The notes under the pieces: model-generated
Databases searched by the model: none
Told to the model about the DNA's origin: nothing
What the model saw: only the letters and a program-made list of their open reading frames with translations
Origin: Usnea hakonensis
Taxonomy: Eukaryota; Ascomycota; Lecanoromycetes; Lecanorales; Parmeliaceae
DNA length: 64,000 nucleotides
Assembly (NCBI GenBank): GCA_013423325.1
Contig: BLJB01000209.1
Coordinates: 22,138 to 86,137, forward strand
Reading direction: 5' to 3'
In this document: piece after piece, positions 12,165-21,798 of the stretch
Position numbering within the stretch: the stretch's first letter is position 1
Layout of the letters: every line of letters starts with the position of its first letter
Position numbers and translations under genes: made by a program

Positions 12165-13360
12165 TCTGGTTCTATCTGACCAAGAGAAAGTTTCCGAGGA
12201 AACAATGCGTTTTGGTAAAGATGATGATCAATCGACGGTCGATGTATGAAAGCTGCTCCGTGTATCATCTTCGATCAATTTGCCACTTCGAATTCTGCGT
12301 TATCGCGGCAAGCTCATTCTTGCTATCTGAGTATGAGTATTCATAAAATGGTTCCTTTAATCGGGTTTGAAACCAGAATCCACACATTTTGTCGACGGGC
12401 TACGTGTTTTTCAGAGTCTGACGAGACCATTCGAAGGCCAACAAAAGCCACACTCTAAGCAGATACTGCGCCCTCAAAATATATCTGCAGAACTGGCGAG
12501 GGAAGACGGCCTTCTGACTAAATGACAATAACGTTTCCTTGCGAGGGGAGCTCGTCAACAAAATCCGACTGTCGAGTTTTCTCAATAAGGTACGTATCGA
12601 GGGTCGACAGGAACTTCTTATATCGACGATCGTATATAGCACAGCACGAGGGGCAAAGTGCTTTAGGTAACCGGCAGTAAGGTACGTACCTAAAGTAAGG
12701 TGATCGTTTAAAGTTACTTTAAGGTGATGTGGCTAGAGTACGCGCTAGCGGGCACTAGCGCCCCCGCCACACGAGATGCCTTGGCAACGGCACTCGGTAG
12801 CAGGATTTTCGTCAGCTTCGCCATCCACTTACTCACCATTTATAATCGCTCCCTCATGGAACGGCGACAGCATCCAGGCTGTCGACCATCTTCAGCTTTC
12901 TGGAGTGGCAGTTGTGTCGCAAGATATTCTATGAATAAAAAGTATTGACAATAGATTCGTATCCGCAGATCTAGAACTGAGCCGATAAGAAAGAGACGGT
13001 CGCATTCGCTGGCCATGCAGAAACCAAGGCCCAATGTGTTTGTGCGAGACGCTCGGTGACGCTGATCTCAAGGCGGTCCCTAGAGTACATTGATACTACA
13101 AAGCATGGAAATATCCATGTTCGTTTTCAAAAGATACTTGGACTCCCCGTTTGTCATTATAGTTTCTTGATTTTCACAATAGTGTTTTCGCGTCCCCCGC
13201 CACTGCTGTTTTGGGAGGCTGGGACCGCCAACCACCTCGTCATGAACGACATATTTCATGACATTCCCACGCATCACAGCCTTCTCCACATTCTTCTTCA
13301 ATCCTACTCGTAAACGAACGATCAATTGTCTCACGTATACAACTGAATTGATCTCACAAC
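12165..13360. other. Intergenic, right edge of the PKS cluster
   Basis: 1.2 kb without a supportable gene. It contains a dense motif patch at 12676-12703 (two AGTAAGGT copies flanking the perfect palindrome GGTACGTACC), and the promoter of the following wall-protein gene. It is a plausible cluster boundary, since the genes to its right look like housekeeping or wall functions. Confidence 0.5.
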
Positions 13361-14482
13361 ATGTTCTTTACTATCACTCGTCTAGGCCTTGCCCTCTCAG
13401 CTCCATCCCTCATCCTCACACAATCATTGACCACCTACTCCTTCACTGCAGAAGGTACTCCAACCTCACTCGTTTTCACAATTCCCACGGTGTCGACAAC
13501 CACTGTTACATACACCCAAGCGGCTTATACGATGACAATCACGCCAGCACCCATGATCGAAACACACACCTTTACCGTCACAGCACCCGCAGCCGAAATC
13601 TCATCGATTGACGGCGCAATACCTCAGTCCCTGAAAGTCGTCGCGCCATCTGTTGCACCCGGACCTGTAATTCCAGTGGTGTTACAAGGCTACACAGCAT
13701 CAGTGCAGATACCCGCAAGCGCATCTCTCCCGGATGGCACTTATACACCTGCCCCAGTCCAGATCGCCGCTGCGACACCACCCGCAGCATCTGAAGCCTC
13801 TCGAGCTGGCGCCAACGCCCAGTCAGCGGCATCAGAAGAGGGTGCCGTAGCGTCGAATGTTGCCGGAGGCGTCGACAGCTCTACAGTCGCCGTCAGCGCA
13901 GCTTCCAACGCTGCCGTAGATGCCAGCACCGCCGCCGTTAGCGTGCCAACACACCTTCCCATCCCCATCGTACCCCTCACCCACGCTTCCGCCGCTGTCC
14001 AGAGCGCCGAATCCACAGCCTCCGCGGCCGCTTCTAGCGCAGTCCTCGGCGCGTCTTCTGCAGCAAACGGAGCTGCCTCGGCCGCTTCTAGCGCAGCCCT
14101 TGGCGCATCTTCTGCAGCGAACGGAGCTGTCTCGGCGGCCACGGAGCCGTTTGTCTCGACTGCTTCGGTTCCAAAAGATATCACGAGGGATACGACTTCT
14201 TCGCCTACACCCCCTTCTCCTGTTATCGCGGGCGCTACCAATACAACGGGAGGCATGGTGACCTCGACGACTTCAACCACTGATACCACATCGACATCTT
14301 CCGCCTCCGCAGCCGTCTCCTCTAGCTCCTCTACGCCGACATCTTCGAGCTCGTCATCGACGGCGCCGGCGCCAAGTACTAGTAGTACTGCGGCGCCGAA
14401 ATCGGGAGCTGGGAGAAGTCGGGTTGGGGGAATCTTGCTGGGTGCTGGGGCTGGGTTCGTGGGGCTGTTGCTCTTTGTTTGA
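13361..14482 (+). CDS. GPI-anchored Ser/Ala/Thr-rich cell-wall protein
   Basis: Single exon, 373 residues. The N-terminus (MFFTITRLGLALSAPSLIL) looks like a signal peptide. Residues about 25-130 form a Thr/Val-rich beta-type region, followed by a long Ala/Ser region with an 18-residue tandem duplication and a Ser/Thr tract suited to O-mannosylation. The C-terminus ends in a small-residue site and a hydrophobic tail (GGILLGAGAGFVGLLLFV) typical of GPI-anchor addition. No catalytic domain is visible, so a structural or adhesive mannoprotein role at the cell surface is inferred. The long antisense frame over this gene is a shadow of its biased composition. Confidence 0.85.
   Translation: MFFTITRLGLALSAPSLILTQSLTTYSFTAEGTPTSLVFTIPTVSTTTVTYTQAAYTMTITPAPMIETHTFTVTAPAAEISSIDGAIPQSLKVVAPSVAPGPVIPVVLQGYTASVQIPASASLPDGTYTPAPVQIAAATPPAASEASRAGANAQSAASEEGAVASNVAGGVDSSTVAVSAASNAAVDASTAAVSVPTHLPIPIVPLTHASAAVQSAESTASAAASSAVLGASSAANGAASAASSAALGASSAANGAVSAATEPFVSTASVPKDITRDTTSSPTPPSPVIAGATNTTGGMVTSTTSTTDTTSTSSASAAVSSSSSTPTSSSSSSTAPAPSTSSTAAPKSGAGRSRVGGILLGAGAGFVGLLLFV
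14027..14134 (+). repeat. 54-bp tandem repeat, two copies
   Basis: Units 14027-14080 and 14081-14134 differ at a few mostly synonymous positions. Each encodes 18 residues of Ala/Ser-rich sequence inside the GPI protein, so copy number can change without a frameshift. Confidence 0.9.
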
Positions 14483-14948
14483 AGAGGGGGTTGTGTGAGG
14501 GGGGGTGGAAATATCGAGATGCGATGATACCATTTTGCTTTTGCTGGTGTTTGATTTTGAGGGATCGTTGAGCATGGAGTCTGGCGCCAGAAAGAGGGGG
14601 TTGGTGGGGATTCGCGTGATTGGTCCCTCGATGTGAATATGAGCGAATTTGATTTATGCAGATAGAAATCTGTATCTTTGAATAATAAAGTAATGTATTA
14701 GTTTTTATGTGATATCCATGTGCTCCACCACTCGCTGATGCTAAGATAAATCTCAAAACGCTCGAATCTTCGAATAAAGGAGTCCTGTGGCGAAATAGCA
14801 CTTATACTGTGGAACAGGTAGCAAAGTGTTATGTACGCCACCGTCTCTGCAATACATCCCCAACCTTGTGTGTAGAATTAGTATTGATAGCCGTGCTCGC
14901 CTCGCCTCCCATCTCAGCCCCCAGATATGCTTCTCCCCAACCCCACGC
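14483..14948. other. Convergent intergenic spacer
   Basis: 466 bp between the 3' ends of the GPI-protein gene (plus) and the Tsc13 gene (minus). An AATAATAAAG stretch near 14680-14692 could serve as a polyadenylation signal. No gene seen. Confidence 0.4.
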
Positions 14949-15990
14949 TCACCAGATCCCAGGCAGCATGCTAAACCGCTTCTTGTGATACTTGCCCCCA
15001 AAATCCTTCCTGTACCTCGCCTCCTTTTTCTTCGCCCAGAGCCCCATCTGCACCGTCGCCACCACCGCGAACAGCACCGTGCTCCAGCTCCACGACACCA
15101 GCGCTATCCCCGCCCACGCTAGCACTTCAAACATGTAGTTTGGACACGTCACCAGCCCGAAGCCCAGACCTTGCGGAATGCCCCTCTCCGCGCCGCCGGA
15201 AGACCGTAGGTTCCGGAGCGTTAGGTGGTTGGATAGGTTTCCTAGTTCGCCAATCACGAATATTGCGAGCCCGGGGTATGTGATTGAGGGATTCGAGGCG
15301 CTGGCAGCGGCGGCGGTGGGGAGGTAGATCCAGTAGGCCATGTTCAGGCCGGAGAGGAGCCAGTAGTGGGCGCTGTTTTTGAAGATGTTGAGGGCGGGCA
15401 TGGTGGCGGAGCTGAAGCGGTGGATGAAGAGGGTTTCGAGCTCGCGTTTGGCGAAGTGGAGACATATGAGGGTGAGGGTGAGGGTTTGGAGGTAGGAGGG
15501 GCCGGAGCCGGAGGATGTGGAGGGTAGGATGAGGTAGAGGGCGGGATGGATTAGGAGGGGGCCGAGGTATTCGACTGAGGGGCCTTTGTTGTTAGTAATT
15601 GAGATCGCAGAGCGCGGGAGGAAATTGCTGGGGGAGGGGGGAACGTGCCTAGGAATACAGTCCGCCATGCTATCTGTGGTCCCAGATCTTTGACATAGAT
15701 CGTGCTCTGCTCGCGCAACCCGGTCGAGTTGACGGAGAGGTCTTTGCTGTTGGGTACGAAGGAGCCATCACTGCCTTTTGTGACGCGAAGGCGGTGGATG
15801 GTGGTGCCGGCTTGTTGGGCGAGTTGGTTGTAGAGCTCGGAGGTAGGGCCGTTGTTTGGTAGGGAGATTTCTTCGGGGAGCTTCTTGACTGGCTTGCCTA
15901 GTTCTTGGTTAGACTTTAGAGGGTGGGGAGGTGCTCGCAGATTTACTCACCTCGCGGTCGGACTGCGAGAGTTAGCTTCTGAGCGGCCAT
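14949..15990 (-). CDS. TSC13: Very-long-chain enoyl-CoA reductase (Tsc13)
   Basis: Last step of the ER fatty-acid elongation cycle, reducing trans-2-enoyl-CoA for sphingolipid very-long chains. Exons from the start: 15951-15990, 15649-15897, 14949-15574, giving 304 residues, the usual family length. Seen: an N-terminal ubiquitin-like region, then several membrane segments, and the C-terminal steroid-5-alpha-reductase-type block with CPNYMFEVLAW, the YRKDFGGKYHKKR basic tail, and LFIHRFSSATMPALNIFKN. The second intron (15575-15648) starts with GC (AG/GCACGT) and ends CAG. Only this choice joins RTVFL to VEYLGPLLIHP as the family requires, so it is a GC-AG intron. Likely constitutive. The N-terminal exon is 40 nt. 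Confidence 0.93.
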
Positions 15991-16557
15991 TGTGGCTCCG
16001 GAGATCTGAGAGTGGACACTTATGAGAAGCAATTTCTGCTGACACAGGTTTCCAATAATTGCGGGTGACTAGCCGTCGTCTACCGTAGTTGAATTCATTG
16101 GCTGAGTTTAAAAGCTTCCGTACTACTCTAAGTACTCTAGAAGTAGTACGCGACTGACTGACTGTCTGCAAGCTTTCAACCTCTCGGCACTAGATGCAGG
16201 GAATCATGTGGAAAACAAGAGGAACGGGTGCGAGCATGCGAGAGTCGTTTCTAGCGACAGTCCTCCCGTAGAACCTATACTACCTTACTAATCCACCCAA
16301 CCGGTGCCCGTCTTCAACTTGGGTCTCCTGGCGAAGCACCACATACATCCGCAAGCGATCTCAGCCTTCATCTTAGATTCTACTAATACGGGAAAGGTTG
16401 GAGACAAGAAGTGCATTCGCTATCGGCTTTACGGACGGTTTCTTCAAAGAACAAACGCACACGAGCGCAAAGAGAATCAATGGCACCGACTCCCACCAGC
16501 GATCCCTCGCACGCATGCGCTTGCAATCTCTCAAAGACACATTCACTATCTCGCCGT
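15991..16557. other. Intergenic, Tsc13 promoter
   Basis: 567 bp upstream of Tsc13 and downstream of the SMP-30-like gene. It contains the 9-bp-arm inverted repeat listed separately and a TACCTTA motif at 16281-16287. No gene seen. Confidence 0.4.
16119..16150. repeat. Perfect 9-bp inverted repeat
   Basis: Arms CGTACTACT (16119-16127) and AGTAGTACG (16142-16150) with a 14-nt spacer. It lies about 130-160 bp upstream of the Tsc13 ATG. It could be a dimeric protein site or merely a palindromic intergenic motif. Confidence 0.6.
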
Positions 16558-17598
16558 CTATAGATCAAGAGCCATGAGCGATCCCCCACGAGTATAACGG
16601 CCCCGCACAGGCGCTGCAATACCACCCGCTGTCGCCACGTATAAAACGCGCTGGTCCGTTGCCCCTCTCCCGAACGCACAGTTAGTCGGCTCCGCGAGCG
16701 CCAGCAAATTGAGTTGGCCCGCAACCTTTATGACCGGTCCACCGGACTGGGAAACATTCACCAATGTATTACCGGATCCAGTCCCCAGGTACACAGTGCC
16801 GTGAGCATCGAACGTGAATCCATCAAAGTAGTCGGTCGAAGCTGGGGTATGGGCTATAACAGAGGCGGTCCCCGACGGTGTACCGTCAGCATTGATGGGG
16901 ATCTTGGCAAGGATGTTTTGCCCAGTGTTGGTGAAATAGAGGTACCCGTCGCGCACGCGCAAGCCATTGACGCCAGAAACGCCGAAAATTGGCTGCGGGA
17001 CAGCGACCATCAGGCTATCTTCGATGACTACCTTGTAGGCACCACTGTTGACTTCGAGACGGTAGACGACGCCAGCGCGGAAATCGCTCAAGAGGACATA
17101 CCGTTCCGAAAGCAGCGACATCCCTTTCAGATACGCGGCCTCGGTGACATCAGCAATCTTGGAGACATGATCTGCTGGCAGCGGCGGGGTCTCATGTTCG
17201 GAAGGTGTGCCATCCCAGCCATTCAAATCCAGACGCCAGATAGCCCAGGATCCGGTCGTTGGACCCGAGTCCAAGGTATAGTTCCCCGCGATGACGGCAA
17301 AGACGTCGGGCGCGAGCTCTACAATGCCCGTCAAAGCTAGGACACCAGGGAAGCGGTAGACGAGTACTGCTGGGTTCGGGTTCCATGTTTCTAGCTCGAG
17401 GAGCCAGATCTCGGGGGTGTCGAGGCGTGTGAGCAACTGCTAGCCATTGGAGCGGATGGCGATGTTCTCCATCCATGCTCCTTTAGGGAATACATAGCCA
17501 CCGCGGATTGGACTGGGATTGCTAGGATGGGAAATGGCCGTTAAGGCGGTACAGTCGTAGCAGAGGACACAAAGTAATAGGAGGGTGGAATAATGCAT
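16558..17598 (-). pseudogene. SMP-30/gluconolactonase-like secreted beta-propeller, interrupted by TAG
   Basis: The frame from the ATG at 17598 to the TAG at 16558-16560 encodes a signal-peptide-like start (MHYSTLLLLCVLCYDC) and about 345 residues. These have the repeating glycine/aspartate blades of the SMP-30/gluconolactonase/LRE-like family, for example WMENIAIRSNG, GVSGVNGLRVRDGYLYFTN, DGFTFDAHGTVYLGT and EPTNCAFGRG. Codon 53 is an in-frame TAG (17440-17442), just where relatives are expected to have a Gln or similar residue; CAG to TAG is the simplest origin. The rest of the frame is intact over more than 290 codons, so the lesion is recent, is read through, or is a sequencing error. If translation restarts at 17436 it would lack the signal peptide. 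Substrate unknown. Confidence 0.8.
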
Positions 17599-19291
17599 GG
17601 ATCACAAGAGCGTTGTGAGCTATCTTCCAGGCTTTGGAGGCTTGATACGAAAAGTGGTTACAATTGTCGCACAGACTACGTGTTGCAAGTGGTGATTGAA
17701 AGGCTATGAACAATGATAGGGTTCAAGTACAACAAAAATGATAGAGTAATAGGATACGTGCGGGGACGGCACAGCTCATATACACGAAAAAGCATGCGAA
17801 CCCATCCCTCGACTCCACCTGAACGCAATGACAATGGATTACCGGTCGAACGGTTCAAATTATTAGATTTCGAGTACCCTTCCGATGAAATTTGCGCTCC
17901 ATTTACTAGCGAGACAGTTAGTTGCCTTGCTGCGAAAGGTTGAACCTCCGGCCAGCACGTGTGGTGTAGCTGTAACACGGCTTCTGCAATTGGTAGAATT
18001 CTCACATATTCAAAGTTTTAAGGGAGAAGGTTCAAAAGCAAATTAGAAAAATCTCAAGTCTGCATGCAAAATATAGATTTTTGGCGCGAGAAGAAGTGAC
18101 GTTGATCGTCAAAGAAAGAAGCGCAGTGCGGTAAGAGCATTTAGTCGAGGGCGTGGGGGAAGGGAAGAGCCTTTGAAAGCCGACACCGTACAAAGGTGTT
18201 TTAGATTCGTCAAAGTGTGGTAATGGACATGGAGGGGAAGACTTCCATGGAATAGGTAGACTGGGGGTATATCTCCTGGGGAAATCGTCCGGCCACTATC
18301 GCGGCTAATATCCCCCAGGAGTATGGCTACGAAGTTCATCTGCATGCGCTTGCAATTCAAAGATCTTGCGCAAGGGCTTCAAGTTCCCATGAGCTGCTGT
18401 ACATTGAACTACGAGACAACGCGGATATCATCAACGATCCAAGACCAAAGCTGGGAACGGTAGACCTGTGACAATTGACTTGAGATCTGCGCAAAAGAGC
18501 AGAGCAGGATTTGGCAATCTGGACTGCGGGCATACAGTTCTTACTTTGCTTCGATGGGAATTGGAAGAAATGGTCGATGGCCCGTAGATGGCTTCACAGA
18601 ATGCGTCAGTTATGGGACTAGTTGTCTAGGGATGAAATACGACGACCACCAGTTCGAATGAATGGCATCAACACGCCTGGAGGATGGAAGTCACCTGAAG
18701 TGTGAGTCTCACCAACACCAGAAATTGGACTATTTCAAATATTCGTCATCAATGCTCTCTTTCTTTCTTCTTTTTACAATCAGAGGCTAAAACTCTCTCT
18801 TCGAGAGGACTCACTCTTGGCTACCATATCGGTTGAGATCATTGAAAGTTCACACCATTCATTCACTCCAAAGGTTACAACGAAGTATTCCGGGTTTCTG
18901 TTGTCGGGCTTCAGTATTCACTGACTCGTCTATCATCCTGAAGCTGCTTTGACAGCCAAGTCCAATACTTCTTCTTCTTCTTGTACCCATGTGATCATCT
19001 TGGCCCGCCTTTCCATTCTCCGGGATTTCAAATCCACAAAGATATCTGTTTCACATGCATCTGCGCGAAGATCTATCGTCAATATCACTTGAGCTCAATT
19101 GCATTTTTCTCCGTCGGGTCTGTATCTCCGCGTTCTCTTGTCACCTTTCCCAGATTTCCCCGGGCTATTGATTGCGTAGGTCACTATCTCACGTCGAAAG
19201 CTTAGTTGCGCTAGATGCTTATGCGTCGGTTGACTGCAAGCAGACCTATACCGTATTTCCTCTGAGCCTGGGCCTTGTCTCGCCTTGTCTC
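17599..19291. other. Long intergenic region
   Basis: 1.7 kb between divergent genes: the SMP-30-like gene (minus) and the tandem-zinc protein gene (plus). The right third (18760-19290) is pyrimidine-rich, with a CTT repeat at 18967-18982, as in fungal core promoters and 5' leaders. Short frames in the left part have no support. Confidence 0.5.
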
Positions 19292-21199
19292 ATGGCTTGC
19301 ACAGAGAACACCCCCCCGCCTGAAGTCTTTCAAAAGTGGTATGATGAACTCTATGCTGATCTACCAAATCTACCTGATGATGTTGAAGACTGCTTGAGAT
19401 CGAAATACGATTTCCGCACTGGTGTTCGGGAGAACATAAAGACTCCTATTACTGATCTCGATCAGGACGAAAGTGGTACATTCGATCCAGCTTGCAAAAA
19501 GCCACCAGAGTGCATACCTGTTGGAAGGAAAAGACGGGAAAGAAGAGAGCTCATTGATGACGGGATCCCCAAGAAGCTGAAGACCAGCACTTGGCAGGGA
19601 GGAAGATGGTCAGGACGTCAACTTCCAGTGGTGCTCACATTTACCTCTGACAGTGGACGAGCAGCACTGGAAACCTTTGGTGCATCGCTTGACAATTTGC
19701 CGAGGGGTTTGCCGGATCCAGATAGCAGCGATGATAGCCCAATTGATTGGCCAGAATTCCAGAATCAACCATATGATCTGCGCGAACGAAGAAGATTCGA
19801 TCTTACAGATTCTGCAAGCGCGGCTAGGGTTGATGGCCTCCATCTGGAAGATATAACGCTGGGCTATCCAGATTACAGAGGATGCAAACTATGCTTTGAG
19901 TGGGGTTTCCGTTGCCCCTTGCTGGACGAAGGCTCTAGATACCCGTGCGCAGAATGCCAGGCGGATAATGCTGAGTGCGAGCTCATTGTGGAACCGGCTG
20001 TAAAACGCATTTGTGAAGGGTGTCGGAGCCGAAGACAGCAATGTTCTTACAGAGAAGAGGGGACCGATCATAGTAAAGCGTGTCGGCAGTGTGCAAATGC
20101 TGGTCGAAAGTGCGTAGCAGGACCTGCAAGTGGAAGGACAAGGACTGGGCCATCGCTTGACCAAGGCGCAACTCGACCCCAAAAGCAAAACGCTCTACTC
20201 CGAAAAAGGCTTCCCCGTCGCCGGAGACAAAGTGGTCAACCCCAAAGCCCAAAGATAAGCTACACCCAGTGCACCCAGTGCTTACAAGACAAAGAGTGGT
20301 GCTCTAAGATAGATCGCAAGGAGCAGCTAGAGTGCAGCCATCACTTCCACGGACCAGTAACGGACACCGTCGCGTCAACGGCCTCCAAATCAGTCGTGTC
20401 TAAGAACGAGAAAGAAGAGGCAAATGAGGTCTGTAGCCAGAAGCGAAGCAAGCCTGCGGCTGCAGAGCAAACCGAGGCAATTCGATATAGGACCATCACT
20501 ACGAAGCTTGCACACCCCATTCAATTCAATTATGCATTTGATGACGATGAGAGTACCGCTTCGTGTCACTGGTGTGAAGATGAGATTTATGGGATCCTTG
20601 GGCTCGGGAAGATTGAAGTTGGAATTATCGATAACGAGGACTGTCAAGGCTTTATTGAAATTGTCGGGGGCCATACAGCAACCTACGGTCACAGTCGTAT
20701 GTGTGAATTCTGCACGACGGATCGCCTCAAGGTCACGGCTTGTCAAAATCATTGTATTGAGCCCATTGAGAGCATGGACCCAGAGAACTTCGACTACAAA
20801 GCAGTGATGGAATGGATGATGCCAGGCATGGCGTCGTTAGCTCCGTTTAAATGGTGCTCCATATGCCCTAGCCCTGCATTCTTTTTCTGTTCCACGAAGA
20901 CAGGAATCGAAATGGATGGGAAGGTGGAGGAAATTTATCCAGGGGATCACAAAGGGTGTGGCTTGTTATTATGCGGGTCCTGTGCAGTCACCTTGGTCAA
21001 TGAAAGCGAAGGAAAGCTGGACAGACTTATTGACGGCCTGGAAAGTGATTCAGCCGATGAAGGATTTGGAATACGAGCCGATGCAAGTTTTCTACACTCA
21101 GACGGTGAGCTTTTGCGAAGGATGCAAGGGTATGCAAGCACGTTCCTCGTAGTCTATGGGTCATACTAACGACAAAGCAGTGCCTTTGATGTTCGCTAA
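19292..21199 (+). CDS. Protein with tandem six-cysteine zinc modules and Cys-rich C-terminus
   Basis: Exons 19292-21129 and 21181-21199 (intron GTATGC..TACTAAC..GCAG) give 618 residues. A complete CX2CX6C..CX2CX6C module spans Cys198-Cys229, and a second spans Cys241-Cys274 only eleven residues later; a third partial one follows at Cys327-Cys348. These have the spacing of fungal Zn2Cys6 DNA-binding clusters but sit in the middle of the protein, back to back. A basic RKRLPRRRRQ stretch (304-313) could be a nuclear localisation signal. The C-terminal third has further Cys/His pairs (CHWCEDE, CEFC, WCSIC, CGSC) suggesting a separate zinc-binding fold. I do not recognise a characterised homologue; a nuclear nucleic-acid or chromatin role is inferred. 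The ATG at 19292 is preferred over an upstream in-frame codon that adds poor sequence. Confidence 0.8.
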
Positions 21200-21798
21200 G
21201 GATATAACAATCCCTAGTGCAAAGGTTGGGAAGATGGGAGACTTCACGGCTCTGAACGTTTACTGGGACAACAGAGATGACGACGAGCCGAGGATATTCA
21301 AGGAAGAAAAGGAGCTGAAAGATGCGAACTTGGGTTCACCGAGAAAGTGAACGACAGCTTCGACTCCAGATTTTGCAGATGACCTCGACATCAAGTAGCC
21401 GCTGACCACGGGAAATTAGGCAAAGAGATCGAGGGGTTTCTTTTCGAGCATGCTGATTTTCTATGTTGGTCTTTTTTTTTTTGGCTTTCTCCTCGCTCCG
21501 GTACTATTCAACGCAGCGAGGCGGCAGTCTGAAGACTCTTGCATGTATACACAGACTCGGACCAGTAGTCAATATGTTGAGCGAATTATAAGTTTTTGAG
21601 CATGGTAATGACTGAAGTGATGAAAGCGTGATTCTCCGGCGACCTAAAACGACTGTTGCGTAGCCTTGGCATTGTCCCTCAAAGCGCGTTCCGCGACGGA
21701 GCACTGACCCAACAAAGCCACTCACTGAGTGCAATCCTGATGCGGATGGAATGATGAGACCGAATTTCCAAAATATACTGCCATGATTCTCCGGTACG
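21200..21798. other. Intergenic, dynactin promoter
   Basis: 599 bp between two plus-strand genes. It contains a T10-type tract near 21472-21482 and no supportable frame. Overlapping antisense frames are noise. Confidence 0.4.

Noticed and set aside
13741..14289. 182-codon minus-strand frame
   Set aside because: Shadow of the Ala/Ser-rich GPI protein.
20390..20752. 120-codon minus-strand frame
   Set aside because: Antisense to the tandem-zinc protein, whose frame has far better motif support.
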